Shown: one piece after another, positions 1-7,185 of the stretch | Layout of the letters: every line of letters starts with the position of its first letter | How positions within the stretch are numbered: position 1 is the first letter of the stretch | From: Desulfobacteraceae bacterium | GTDB taxonomy: Bacteria > Desulfobacterota > Desulfobacteria > Desulfobacterales > SG8-13 | Reading direction: 5' to 3' | DNA: 28,082 nucleotides | NCBI GenBank assembly: GCA_029287875.1 | Contig: JARFQH010000052.1 | Span: 1-28,082, forward strand | Notes under the pieces: generated by a model | What the model was told of the DNA's origin: nothing | The model's database searches: none | Seen by the model: only the letters and a program-made list of their open reading frames with translations | Made by a program: the position numbers and the translations under genes

Positions 1-1
1 G

Positions 2-466
2 AGACAGATCTTGTCCAAAGCAAAGTCGCATTTGAAACATGTCCCCGAACATGAACGCGAAAATATTGCGCATTATTTATACTCCGCCGTCATACAGCAG
101 CTGGAAAAAAAATGGGAGATTGTTGCTCAACCGGGGAAAGAGACCCTGCGCAGTCGCCTAGCATTGACCGAGGCCGTGGGAGCCAACAGTGAAATGAATA
201 ACATTACCACCTACCTGCCACCGGCGCGTCTGATCAGTGAAGGTGCCAGTCTCAGTACAGGATCTCACATTTTCGTGGGAGAGGCGACCGCAGAGATGGA
301 AATTATTGACTCCACGACCGGCAAGCGATTAGGGGCGTTTGTAGATAAGCGTACTGGCGGAAAACATTTTGAAGGTGCAACGGATACCTGGTCCGATGTT
401 AAGAAGGCTTGCGATTGGTGGGCGGAAACTATAAGTACTCAGCTATCCGAGAGACGTGCCAAATAG
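2..466 (+). CDS. DUF3313-type lipoprotein, C-terminal part (cut by window edge)
   Basis: The frame is open to the left edge of the window, so the N-terminus, including any lipoprotein signal, is missing. A TTG at 11 is possible but has no ribosome binding site in view. The visible 151 residues resemble the C-terminal half of DUF3313 outer-envelope lipoproteins: a segment on the LRSRLALTEA pattern, a TTYLPPARLISEG segment, then FVGEATAEMEIIDSTTGKRLGAF with a conserved acidic/Gly-rich strand, and a terminal amphipathic stretch (WSDVKKACDWWAETI). The family has no known biochemical activity. Family assignment is from remembered sequence pattern and is moderately sure. No terminator is evident in the 162 bp before the next, convergent gene. 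Confidence 0.6.
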   Translation, partial: RQILSKAKSHLKHVPEHERENIAHYLYSAVIQQLEKKWEIVAQPGKETLRSRLALTEAVGANSEMNNITTYLPPARLISEGASLSTGSHIFVGEATAEMEIIDSTTGKRLGAFVDKRTGGKHFEGATDTWSDVKKACDWWAETISTQLSERRAK

Positions 467-628
467 AGTCAGCGAAAAGCTAATTTACACGCTGATACCG
501 AATCCTCGATTTCAGAATCTCAGGCGGGAAGACGCTTTCCTAATCTTGGCATAGGCTTTTAATTGTCATAACTGTGCTCATGTGTGAAGCACTTTGTGCA
601 CGAATGTCCCCTTCGCTCCTCACCGACA

Positions 629-1081
629 TCAAAGGCTTCGTTCCAGGTTAATGGTTTTGGAGGGGCTGAATTGGTTCGCGCTAAAGAATTGTATCAGTTT
701 GGAATCATTCCAGTCGACCAAGGTGTTTACTTTTTGAACGCCGATTTGTTTCAAATGATCCATAAATTCATTAATCAACTGCTCCCCGATACCCATATGC
801 TGGTAATGGGGATCAACGCCGATGGTATCCAGTCTTGCTTCTTCCTGGAAAATGCCATATTCTCCCATATAGAGCTCCCCCATTACAAATCCCACCACCG
901 CTCCATCTTCTTCCTCTGCCACAAGCGAGGTGGGCAAATAGTCTTTGGTATTAAAAAGTTTTTCAAACTTCAGTTTATAATACTCCGGTCGGGAAGCCTT
1001 GAGGACTTTCTCGTCAATCTCAACCACGGCGTCAAAGTCTTCAGCCTTCATGAGTCTGATTCTAATGGTACTCTCGTTCAT
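629..1081 (-). CDS. GNAT-family N-acetyltransferase
   Basis: The product is a 150-residue single-domain GNAT acyltransferase, expected to move an acetyl group from acetyl-CoA to an unknown amine in the cytoplasm. It begins IRIRLMKAEDFDAVVEID, the usual beta1-alpha1 of the fold. The acetyl-CoA loop is seen at about residues 90-100 as VDPHYQHMGIGEQL, fitting the Q/R-x-x-G-x-G/A signature. It ends with the typical FFSANQFSPSKTINLERSL tail, so the gene is complete. I chose the ATG at 1081 because AAAGGAAG lies just upstream; a longer reading to 1126 adds 15 residues unlike the family. It faces its left neighbour and has no operon partner. The substrate cannot be inferred. Confidence 0.85.
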   Translation of the reverse strand: MNESTIRIRLMKAEDFDAVVEIDEKVLKASRPEYYKLKFEKLFNTKDYLPTSLVAEEEDGAVVGFVMGELYMGEYGIFQEEARLDTIGVDPHYQHMGIGEQLINEFMDHLKQIGVQKVNTLVDWNDSKLIQFFSANQFSPSKTINLERSL

Positions 1082-1160
1082 GGGGCTTCCTTTCACATTG
1101 GGGTCACCCATTTTGAGATCCAACAAGGAATATTGGAAAGTTAATTACTGTTTAATGTCA

Positions 1161-1470
1161 GACCGTTTAACACGAAAATAGAATGTATTACGTAAAAAAG
1201 GTGGGCACCTCCACCCGGATGAGCGGTTTCGAAAGACGGCTGAAACTCGCCGCCAACGGGCTGAGCCCGGACCAGTCCCGTTTTCAAATAATGAGTTCGG
1301 ATGCTGATAGAAGGTCTTGCCTTCCAAGCGGCATCTGCATAGGGTCCGGTCTAAGACCCCGTAAGCGACTCAGCCAGTCAGCCGCTATTCGCAACCGCTC
1401 ATCCGGGCTCCGGCGCTTCATTTTCATGCACTGTGGCGGCCCGCAGGGCCTTGACCGTTTAACATGAAAA
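1161..1470. repeat. 310-bp module bounded by an 18-bp direct repeat
   Basis: GACCGTTTAACACGAAAA at 1161-1178 recurs as GACCGTTTAACATGAAAA at 1453-1470, a 17/18 match in direct orientation. The enclosed sequence contains a long inverted repeat (1214-1407) and no recognisable protein. The stretch between the acetyltransferase start and the next gene (1082-1519) is otherwise empty. Possible readings are an insertion footprint, a small mobile or palindromic element, or a residue of recombination. I cannot assign it to a named element. Confidence 0.5.
1214..1407. repeat. Long imperfect inverted repeat (about 30-bp arms)
   Basis: CCCGGATGAGCGGTT at 1214-1228 is exactly complementary to AACCGCTCATCCGGG at 1393-1407. 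Pairing continues inward for about 15 more bases (1229-1243 with 1378-1392, 11 of 15 matching). The enclosed 134 bp has smaller hairpins but no gene. The arrangement resembles the terminal inverted repeats of a small non-autonomous element or a structured RNA. Confidence 0.5.
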
Positions 1471-1519
1471 ACAATTTAATCAGTTAAACCAGAATCAAAA
1501 TATCCTGAATCGTTGAAAT

Positions 1520-1825
1520 ATGCAAACAAGAATCGATCATCTGGTTATAGGGGCGGCTGACCTCACACAGGGCATTGACTATGCCAACGAGTGCTTAGGG
1601 GTCGATATGCCCTATGGCGGTGTGCATGAAAAAATGGGGACCCATAATCATCTGCTGAAATCTGTTTTGGAAGCTATCGGTGCAGCGGGTCTTGTAAAAA
1701 TACATCCATTGCCGAAAAACAGGCCACCTTACCTGGTGGCACATATCCATACATCTAAAGGAACAAAGGTACTGCGGAGTGATGTGGGTATGTTGAGCGA
1801 GGTATTGCAGCGGACAAGCCGTTGA
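1520..1825 (+). CDS. VOC/glyoxalase-3-like protein, apparently internally deleted
   Basis: The first 45 or so residues (RIDHLVIGAADLTQGIDYA, LGVDMPYGGVHEKMGTHNHL) match the N-terminus of glyoxalase-3-like VOC proteins, where the DH near the start and the GTHN motif are hallmarks. The rest (AIGAAGLVKIHPLPKNRPPYLVAHIHTSKGTKVLRSD) reads like the far C-terminus of the same family. Those proteins are usually about 200 residues or more; this product has 101. The simplest reading is an in-frame loss of roughly 100 middle residues, leaving a fused remnant that is probably inactive. No good Shine-Dalgarno precedes the ATG. It is followed by a strong terminator, so it may still be transcribed. A true mini-protein is the alternative. 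Confidence 0.55.
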   Translation: MQTRIDHLVIGAADLTQGIDYANECLGVDMPYGGVHEKMGTHNHLLKSVLEAIGAAGLVKIHPLPKNRPPYLVAHIHTSKGTKVLRSDVGMLSEVLQRTSR

Positions 1826-1923
1826 ATGCGTCGGTACTTATTGCCTATCTGCAATTTATCGGTTTTAAAAATAAATAGCTTGCTTTCGTTATAAAAAGTG
1901 TTAAAGTGGGCTCAATCAACATG

Positions 1924-1955
1924 GCTCCGCCTACAATGGGCGGAGCGGTTTTTTT
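1924..1955 (+). terminator. Intrinsic terminator after the VOC-like gene
   Basis: GCTCCGCC at 1924-1931 and GGCGGAGC at 1939-1946 form a perfect 8-bp GC-rich stem with a 7-nt loop, followed by GGTTTTTTT. It lies 98 bp after the stop codon of the VOC-like gene and separates it from the helicase leader. Confidence 0.85.
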
Positions 1956-2141
1956 CTGAAGGAACACAACATTTCTTAATGTCACATCCTCCAGTCTAAA
2001 ATTTTGAGCATTTTAGAGTGATTTCCGGGGAAGACGACCGCACATCCACTCTCGCCTTTTGTACTCCGCTTCGGACACCTCGCTCTTTACCTGGTTCCTA
2101 TACTGCGTGTGAACCACAATCTACCCTTTGATGATGGGTAC

Positions 2142-2169
2142 TGCTTGTTTTTTCAACGAAAAACAAGCA
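2142..2169 (+). promoter_or_regulatory. Perfect 11-bp hairpin in the helicase 5' leader
   Basis: TGCTTGTTTTT (2142-2152) and AAAAACAAGCA (2159-2169) pair completely around a 6-nt TCAACG loop. It lies about 85 bp before the helicase start within a gene-free stretch (1956-2255) that holds no other strong signal. Long structured leaders are known for cold-inducible RNA helicase mRNAs, so a thermosensitive or autoregulatory leader is possible. This is inference. The U-rich 5' arm means it is not a normal terminator. Confidence 0.4.
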
Positions 2170-2255
2170 AAACGATACAGGGCGAAAGGTATTTCTCATC
2201 GCAGAAGGGATTATTGAAACAGAAACAATTCTAATTGTATAAGGAGCCTCATCAC

Positions 2256-3527
2256 TTGAACTTTGAAGCATTTTTATTTCACCCCAAGATTGCGACGGGT
2301 ATTGCAGCCGCTGGATATTCCACCCCGACCCCTATTCAAACCCGGGCCATTCCCAAAGTTATGCAAGGCTGCGATTTAATGGGATTGGCCCAGACCGGCA
2401 CCGGAAAAACGGCCGTCTTTGTGTTACCGATACTACATCGACTGTTGCGCGGGAAACGCAGACGTGTTCGCGCCCTGATCATTGCCCCCACTCGTGAATT
2501 GGCGGAACAAATTCATCAGGACATTGAAATCCTGGGGTCTAAAACAGGCCTGCGAAGCGTTACGGTTTATGGCGGCGTTGGGATTCAGCCGCAGGTGCAG
2601 TTGCTGAAAAGCGCTGATATTGTTGTCGCATGCCCGGGGCGGCTGCTCGACCATATCAGGCGGCGGACTGTGGATCTTTCTCAAGTGGAAGTGCTTGTGC
2701 TCGACGAAGCCGACCAGATGTTCGACATGGGTTTTTTGCCGGATATTCGCCGGATTTTATCTCACCTGCCGCAATCGGATCGCCAGACCTTGTTGTTTTC
2801 GGCCACCATGCCCAGTCAAATACGGCGTCTGGCTGATGACATCCTAAAGAACCGGGTCAGGGTACAGGTAGGACATGAAGCGCCGGCAGACACGGTCAGC
2901 CATGCTTTTTATCCTGTCGCCCGGCATTTGAAGGCGGCGTTTTTGCTCAAGTTGCTTGGCCATACGAGCACCGATTCTGTTTTGGTTTTCACGCGCACCA
3001 AACATCGCGCCAAGCAGTTGGGAGAAAAACTGGCCAAAGCCGGTTATCGTTCTACTTCACTGCAGGGGAACCTGTCTCAGGCGCGGCGTCGGGACGCCAT
3101 GAACGGCTTCAAGTCGGGCAAATATCAGGTGCTGGTGGCGACCGACATCGCCGCCCGCGGCATTGACGTCTCCAATGTATCCCATGTCATCAACTACGAT
3201 ATGCCCTCTACGCCCGAAGCTTACATTCACCGCATCGGGAGGACCGGCAGGGCCGAGCGCAGCGGCGAAGCTTTTAGCCTGATAACCGATGAAGACAAAC
3301 AAATGGTAAAAGCCATCCATCGGGCCATTGGAATGCCTGTGGAGCAACGCACCATGGCGGATTTCAATTATCATGCCCCTATGGCAACCACTACCAACCA
3401 GCGCGAACGCCGCAGCGCGCAGCAACTGCCAAGGGGCAGTAACGGCCGCAAACAAAATCGTCGGGCTGTTAAAGGGGCCTTTGATTGGCTTTCGCCCCAA
3501 AAGGTAAGGAAGGCCGGTGGGCGATAG
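2256..3527 (+). CDS. rhlE: DEAD-box ATP-dependent RNA helicase, RhlE-like
   Basis: A 423-residue cytoplasmic RNA helicase with every core motif in order: Q-motif (GYSTPTPIQ, about 20-28), Walker A AQTGTGKT (45-52), PTRELAEQ (78), CPGRLLDH (motif Ib, with Cys where Thr is common), DEAD (150-153), SAT, VFTRTK, ATDIAARGID and HRIGRTGR. The short N-terminus and the basic, low-complexity C-terminal tail (about residues 375-423, rich in Arg, Gln and Asn) are typical of the RhlE group, which acts in ribosome maturation and RNA turnover. I chose the TTG start at 2256 because AAGGAG sits 9 nt upstream; the earlier TTG at 2235 overlaps that site. It is a stand-alone gene with a structured leader. RhlB/DeaD-type naming is the alternative; the family itself is certain. 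Confidence 0.93.
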   Translation: MNFEAFLFHPKIATGIAAAGYSTPTPIQTRAIPKVMQGCDLMGLAQTGTGKTAVFVLPILHRLLRGKRRRVRALIIAPTRELAEQIHQDIEILGSKTGLRSVTVYGGVGIQPQVQLLKSADIVVACPGRLLDHIRRRTVDLSQVEVLVLDEADQMFDMGFLPDIRRILSHLPQSDRQTLLFSATMPSQIRRLADDILKNRVRVQVGHEAPADTVSHAFYPVARHLKAAFLLKLLGHTSTDSVLVFTRTKHRAKQLGEKLAKAGYRSTSLQGNLSQARRRDAMNGFKSGKYQVLVATDIAARGIDVSNVSHVINYDMPSTPEAYIHRIGRTGRAERSGEAFSLITDEDKQMVKAIHRAIGMPVEQRTMADFNYHAPMATTTNQRERRSAQQLPRGSNGRKQNRRAVKGAFDWLSPQKVRKAGGR

Positions 3528-3553
3528 GTTATCCGTCTAAAAGCTTCGATTCG

Positions 3554-3576
3554 CAAATACGGTGAAGAAGTATTTG
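3554..3576. terminator. Weak hairpin between convergent genes
   Basis: CAAATAC (3554-3560) pairs with GTATTTG (3570-3576) across a 9-nt loop, between the convergent helicase and DUF255 genes only 50 bp apart. There is no U-tract, so termination here is a guess from position. Confidence 0.25.
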
Positions 3577-3577
3577 G

Positions 3578-5659
3578 TTACTTCCGCAAAAGTTTTTTCA
3601 GCATCGAGTCGACATCCGTGGTCGAATCCTGACACGATCCGCCCTTGCAAATATAAGCGGTGGCTTTTCCGTCGATAACGTCCAGCCCGTCTGTGAATCC
3701 GGCAACACCGGCCAGCTGTTGTGCGTTCTGATCCGATTTGACCAGCGTTATTCCATGCGGACTGAAATTGACGTTGAGTGCCGAAAGCATTTTCAGGGTG
3801 TCAGATGCTCCCGGTTCGCCTGCGATTACCACATCTTCACCCGGATGCAGTGCAAAGTCGAGCCCGACCAGAAAAAAGGTGAAGGCAGAGGGCTGAACGT
3901 GCACCGAACCTGAAAACGAACGCGCCAACGCCTGCGCCCGTTCTTCCCATTTCGCGTCACCGGTCAACCGCGAGAGGCAGAGAAAGTTGTACAGAGCCAT
4001 GGAATTGGCCGACGGTATCGCCCCGTCATAGAGATCTTTGGGCCGTACCGGAAGGTCACGGTTTGACTTCGATGTCGAATAAAAGCCACCGTTTTTGTCA
4101 TCCCAGAAGTCATCCACCATTTGCTTCTGGAGGTCGAGAGATTCTTTGAGGAAGAGTGGATCAAAAGTGGCCTGATAGAGTTCCAGCAGTCCAAAGATAA
4201 AAAATGCGTAGTCTTCGGCATGGCCGTCGATGGCGACGTCTCCCTCGCGGTAGCGGTGAAAGAGACGACCGTCGGCGCCTCTCATTCTTTCGAGAATAAA
4301 TCGAGCGGCTCGCACGGCGGCGTCCTTGTACCTCGGTTGATCGAGAATGCGTGCACCGCGTGACAGGGCGGCGATCATCATTCCATTCCAGTCGGTGAGG
4401 ATCTTGTCATCCTTCAACGGGTGGACCCGTTTTTCCCGATACTGAAACAGTTTTTGCCGAACCGTTTCCCAGTTTTTCAGAAGGTCATCTTTATCGGCAC
4501 CGATTTCCTTTGCAACGTGCGCCGGTATGCTTTTAAGGTGGAGAATGTTGGTGCCGGTCTTGCTGCGGGACGACTCGTCGATAAAGTTGCCGTCTTTAAT
4601 TAGATTGAATACCCGCGACCATACGGCGGCGTCTTCTTTGCCCAGCACGCTGCTGAATTCTTCGTCGGTCCAGACATAGAATTTTCCTTCTTCACCCTCA
4701 CTGTCGGCGTCTTCGGCCGAGTAGAATCCCCCCTCGTGCGAATGCATGTCACGCAGAACATAAGCAAATATTTCCTCGACAGTCCTGGCGTAAAAAGGAT
4801 TGCGGGTGATTTGATAGGTTTCCAGGTAAGGCAGCGTCACCATAGCCTGGTCGTAGAGCATTTTTTCAAAATGCGGCAAGAGCCATTGGGTGTCGGTGGA
4901 ATAGCGGTGGAATCCAAAACCGACGTGATCCCATACACCCCCTAAACGCATGGACGTCAGCGTTTTTTCCACCATTTCCAGGGCCGTTGGGTCCTCCTGG
5001 CGAAGATGGCACCTCAAGAGGAACAAGAGTCGATGGGGAGTGGGAAATTTCGGGGCCGGCTCGAAGCCGCCGTAGCGGTTGTCGTAGCTTTTTTTGATTT
5101 GGGCGTAGGCGCGGTCTATCAGGGAGGCATCCGGTTCACCGGCCGGTTGGAAATCGAACGCCTTTTCCAGATGCCCTGCGATCTGGTTTGCCGATGTCAA
5201 CACTTTTTCCGTTTCTGTTTGCCACATCGACTTGACCTGCTGGCACAGTTCGATCACACCGGCCCTGCCGAAGCGGGTACGAACCGGCAAGTAGGTTGCT
5301 GCGAAAAACGGCTTTTTATCGGGCGTCATGAAAATGGTCAGCGGCCACCCGCCGCTGCCGGTGATCATCTGGCAGGCCGCCATGTACACCGCATCGATAT
5401 CGGGACGCTCTTCGCGATCAACCTTGATGCAGACGAAGGTGTCGTTGAGAAAGCGCGCGGCTTCATCGTTCTCGAAGGTTTCCTTTTCCATGACATGACA
5501 CCAGTGGCAGGTGGCGTAACCGATCGAGAGAAAAATCGGTTTGTTTTCATCGCGGGCCCGCTCAAACGTCTCATCCGCCCAAGGATACCACTCGACAGGA
5601 TTATGGGCATGCTGCAGCAGGTAGGGACTTTTTTCATTGATCAAGCGGTTTGTGGACAT
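3578..5659 (-). CDS. DUF255 / YyaL-type thioredoxin-fold and glycoside-hydrolase-like protein
   Basis: A 693-residue protein of the DUF255 (YyaL/SSP411, SPATA20) family. The N-terminal 165 residues form a thioredoxin-like domain with the hallmark NRLINEKSPYLLQHAHNPV start and CHWCHVME at C51/C54, followed by KVDREERPDID and GGWPLTIFMTPD. The rest is an (alpha/alpha)6-barrel-like region with PAPKFPTPH, GGVWDHVGFGFHRYSTD, LPHFEKMLYDQA and DWNGMMIAALSRGA, as in N-acylglucosamine 2-epimerase-like folds. It ends near YICKGGSCQ, the family's C-terminal Cys pair. Length is normal for the family, whose function is unsettled. The start at 5659 has AGGAG upstream; an upstream in-frame Met adds seven residues. 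It is divergent from the DUF4405 gene, sharing a 243-bp region with a large palindrome. There is no signal peptide, so it is cytosolic. Confidence 0.9.
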   Translation of the reverse strand: MSTNRLINEKSPYLLQHAHNPVEWYPWADETFERARDENKPIFLSIGYATCHWCHVMEKETFENDEAARFLNDTFVCIKVDREERPDIDAVYMAACQMITGSGGWPLTIFMTPDKKPFFAATYLPVRTRFGRAGVIELCQQVKSMWQTETEKVLTSANQIAGHLEKAFDFQPAGEPDASLIDRAYAQIKKSYDNRYGGFEPAPKFPTPHRLLFLLRCHLRQEDPTALEMVEKTLTSMRLGGVWDHVGFGFHRYSTDTQWLLPHFEKMLYDQAMVTLPYLETYQITRNPFYARTVEEIFAYVLRDMHSHEGGFYSAEDADSEGEEGKFYVWTDEEFSSVLGKEDAAVWSRVFNLIKDGNFIDESSRSKTGTNILHLKSIPAHVAKEIGADKDDLLKNWETVRQKLFQYREKRVHPLKDDKILTDWNGMMIAALSRGARILDQPRYKDAAVRAARFILERMRGADGRLFHRYREGDVAIDGHAEDYAFFIFGLLELYQATFDPLFLKESLDLQKQMVDDFWDDKNGGFYSTSKSNRDLPVRPKDLYDGAIPSANSMALYNFLCLSRLTGDAKWEERAQALARSFSGSVHVQPSAFTFFLVGLDFALHPGEDVVIAGEPGASDTLKMLSALNVNFSPHGITLVKSDQNAQQLAGVAGFTDGLDVIDGKATAYICKGGSCQDSTTDVDSMLKKLLRK

Positions 5660-5756
5660 TATTATCTCCTGTTTATGCATTACTTAGAATCTAAATACTG
5701 ATCATGGGCCTGAGAACATGTGGCAATCCACCTCTACAATAGGTATGGGTCCAGGA

Positions 5757-5795
5757 CTTGGCAACTGCAGCCGGGAACGTTCCGCCGTTGCCAAG
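5757..5795. promoter_or_regulatory. Nested palindrome in divergent intergenic region
   Basis: CTTGGCAAC (5757-5765) and GTTGCCAAG (5787-5795) are perfect inverted 9-mers. The spacer holds a second perfect palindrome, GGAACGTTCC (5774-5783). The structure lies about 100 bp from both divergent starts. It could be a two-site operator, a cruciform or an attenuating hairpin. There is no U-tract. Confidence 0.4.
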
Positions 5796-5902
5796 GAGAA
5801 ACAAAGTTAGCGATTGAATTCACGATGGATTACGTGTAGCTCCTGCGCCCAAAAAAGGCTTTCTAAGGCCAGAGTAAAAAATCAAAAAGGAGGGTTGTTG
5901 CA

Positions 5903-6748
5903 GTGAATCTCAGAAAAATCGTTTCCCTGACGGCGCTGTTGTCTTCTCTACTGCTTCTGGTTACCAGCATCGTGCTTTATATCGTGCCGCAGGGTCGGGT
6001 GGCCTACTGGGCGGACTGGCGTTTGCTGGGGCTGACCAAGACCGAATGGACCAACATCCACGTCAACTTTGGGTTGTTGTTCTTTGTGTCGGCTCTTTTG
6101 CATGTCTACTACAACTGGAAACCGATCGTTTCTTACCTGAAGAACAGGGTCAGACAGCTCAGAGTGTTTACGCCGGAGTTCACCACCGCCTTTGGCGTGA
6201 CGCTCGCGTTTTTATTCGGGACGTATTTTCTTTTACCGCCCTTTAGTTGGGTGCCCGGATTCAGCGATTCTCTCAAGGAGGCTGCTGCACAGAGATACGG
6301 CGAGCCGCCGTACGGTCATGCAGAGTTGTCGACACTGAAAAACTTTGCGTCAAAGTTAAACATCGATCTCGACCAGGGCCTGAACCGGTTGAAGGTTGCC
6401 GGCATCCGCTTCAAGGACGAAAACCAGACGCTGCGAGACATCGCTGCCGACAATCGGCTTTCCCCTCAGCAGGTGTATCTGGCCATGCAAAATACCGCCG
6501 ATACCGCTCAGAAAGATGGCCTCCTTCCGGAACAATCGCCACCGGGAACTGGCCGGTTGACACTGACGGACATCTGCAACCAATACAATCTGAACGTGAC
6601 GGCGATCTTGCAAGCGTTGGCGTCCGCCAACGTCATCGCATCGCCCGACACGACCCTGCGGCAGATCGCCCAAGAAAACGGTGCCAGTCCGGTTGACGTG
6701 TACATGCTGATCCGGCAGGCAGCCGTCAAGATGCAGGGGAATAACTGA
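5903..6748 (+). CDS. DUF4405 membrane protein with duplicated C-terminal helical domain
   Basis: A 281-residue integral membrane protein. Three hydrophobic helices are visible (about 8-29, 52-70, 96-113). The second carries H53 and H67, fourteen residues apart, as in DUF4405 proteins thought to resemble diheme cytochrome-b helices; heme binding is inference. Residues 142-196 and 219-271 are a tandem duplication: each ends with TLRxIAxxNxxSPxxVYxxxxx (TLRDIAADNRLSPQQVY and TLRQIAQENGASPVDVY) after an LKNFASKLNI / LTDICNQYNL helix. The start is a GTG with AAGGAGGG 8 nt upstream. It is monocistronic, divergent from the DUF255 gene and convergent with the small membrane protein. Function is unknown; a membrane redox or sensory role is plausible. 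Confidence 0.8.
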   Translation: MNLRKIVSLTALLSSLLLLVTSIVLYIVPQGRVAYWADWRLLGLTKTEWTNIHVNFGLLFFVSALLHVYYNWKPIVSYLKNRVRQLRVFTPEFTTAFGVTLAFLFGTYFLLPPFSWVPGFSDSLKEAAAQRYGEPPYGHAELSTLKNFASKLNIDLDQGLNRLKVAGIRFKDENQTLRDIAADNRLSPQQVYLAMQNTADTAQKDGLLPEQSPPGTGRLTLTDICNQYNLNVTAILQALASANVIASPDTTLRQIAQENGASPVDVYMLIRQAAVKMQGNN

Positions 6749-6773
6749 TGCTAAATTGGATGTTTCAAACCTT

Positions 6774-6801
6774 GAATCATCTCTAGAAAAGTTGATGATT
6801 C
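6774..6801. terminator. Inverted repeat between convergent genes
   Basis: GAATCATC (6774-6781) and GATGATTC (6794-6801) pair perfectly around 12 nt in the 59-bp gap between the DUF4405 gene and the convergent small membrane protein gene. It is AT-rich and lacks a clean U-run, so it is at best a weak bidirectional terminator. Confidence 0.3.
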
Positions 6802-6807
6802 CATTCT

Positions 6808-7029
6808 TCAATGGTTTTCGAAAGGCCGCAAACCAAAGGAGTCTCTGACGGCAGCCGCTTGCTCAGGGAACCGTTCTTTCACCGACTTACGAAGCTGCCG
6901 GCGCAGCGCTTTTTCCTCTTCCCCGAAACGATTCGGTATCAGCTGACCGAGACCGACGAGAATCCCGATTGCCGCAACAACGATCAGCCAACGCCGACGC
7001 TTGTGTTTCGGAGGGGGTTGGTTATCCAT
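6808..7029 (-). CDS. Small single-pass membrane protein, unknown function
   Basis: The product has 73 residues: a basic cytoplasmic leader (PPPKHKRRR, residues 5-13), one membrane helix (WLIVVAAIGILVGLGQLI, about 14-31), then a charged tail rich in Arg and Glu predicted outside or along the membrane. This positive-inside layout argues for a real gene rather than a chance frame. GAGG sits 4 nt before the ATG. I do not recognise a family. It faces away from the MarR gene (157 bp apart), so the two could share a control region. Confidence 0.6.
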   Translation of the reverse strand: MDNQPPPKHKRRRWLIVVAAIGILVGLGQLIPNRFGEEEKALRRQLRKSVKERFPEQAAAVRDSFGLRPFENH

Positions 7030-7147
7030 ACCACCTCGTTTTATCGGACCGGGAGTGATTTAAGCGTCGAATGTTGACCACCTCTTCTTTTGAGTTCGAA
7101 GAAACAGCTCTTTCTTCAGAAAGAGTCTGATTGGGGTCATTTGGGGC

Positions 7148-7179
7148 TTGACATTCTGTTTTTTTCATGTGTACGTACA
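7148..7179 (+). promoter_or_regulatory. MarR gene promoter with overlapping palindromic operator
   Basis: TTGACA at 7148-7153 is a consensus -35. At the expected -10 position, 17 nt on, lies the palindrome TGTACGTACA (7170-7179) in place of a good TATAAT. An operator on top of the -10 of a MarR gene fits autorepression. The predicted start of transcription is only a few bases before the ATG at 7186, so the message may be nearly leaderless; no Shine-Dalgarno is visible. Confidence 0.5.
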
Positions 7180-7185
7180 AACATT

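Noticed and set aside
1141..1519. Integron attC site or gene-cassette array, suggested by GTTTAAC at 1165 and 1457 and GTTAAAC at 1483 beside small unlinked genes
   Set aside because: The GTTTAAC to GTTAAAC pair spans only about 33 bp and lacks the inner L boxes and imperfect stem of attC. The acetyltransferase is also in the opposite orientation.
2089..2110. Sigma54-like GG-N10-GC (TGGTTCCTATACTGCG) upstream of the helicase
   Set aside because: Only the GG and CTGC parts fit. The fourth to seventh bases do not match TGGCAYR, so it is likely chance.
5006..5701. Long plus-strand frame opposite the DUF255 gene
   Set aside because: It lies antisense inside a well-supported gene with family motifs. 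High GC in the third codon position explains the open frame.
6801..6818. CCATT-CTTC-AATGG followed by TTTT as a terminator for the DUF4405 gene
   Set aside because: A 5-bp AT-containing stem overlapping the end of the convergent gene is too weak to claim.
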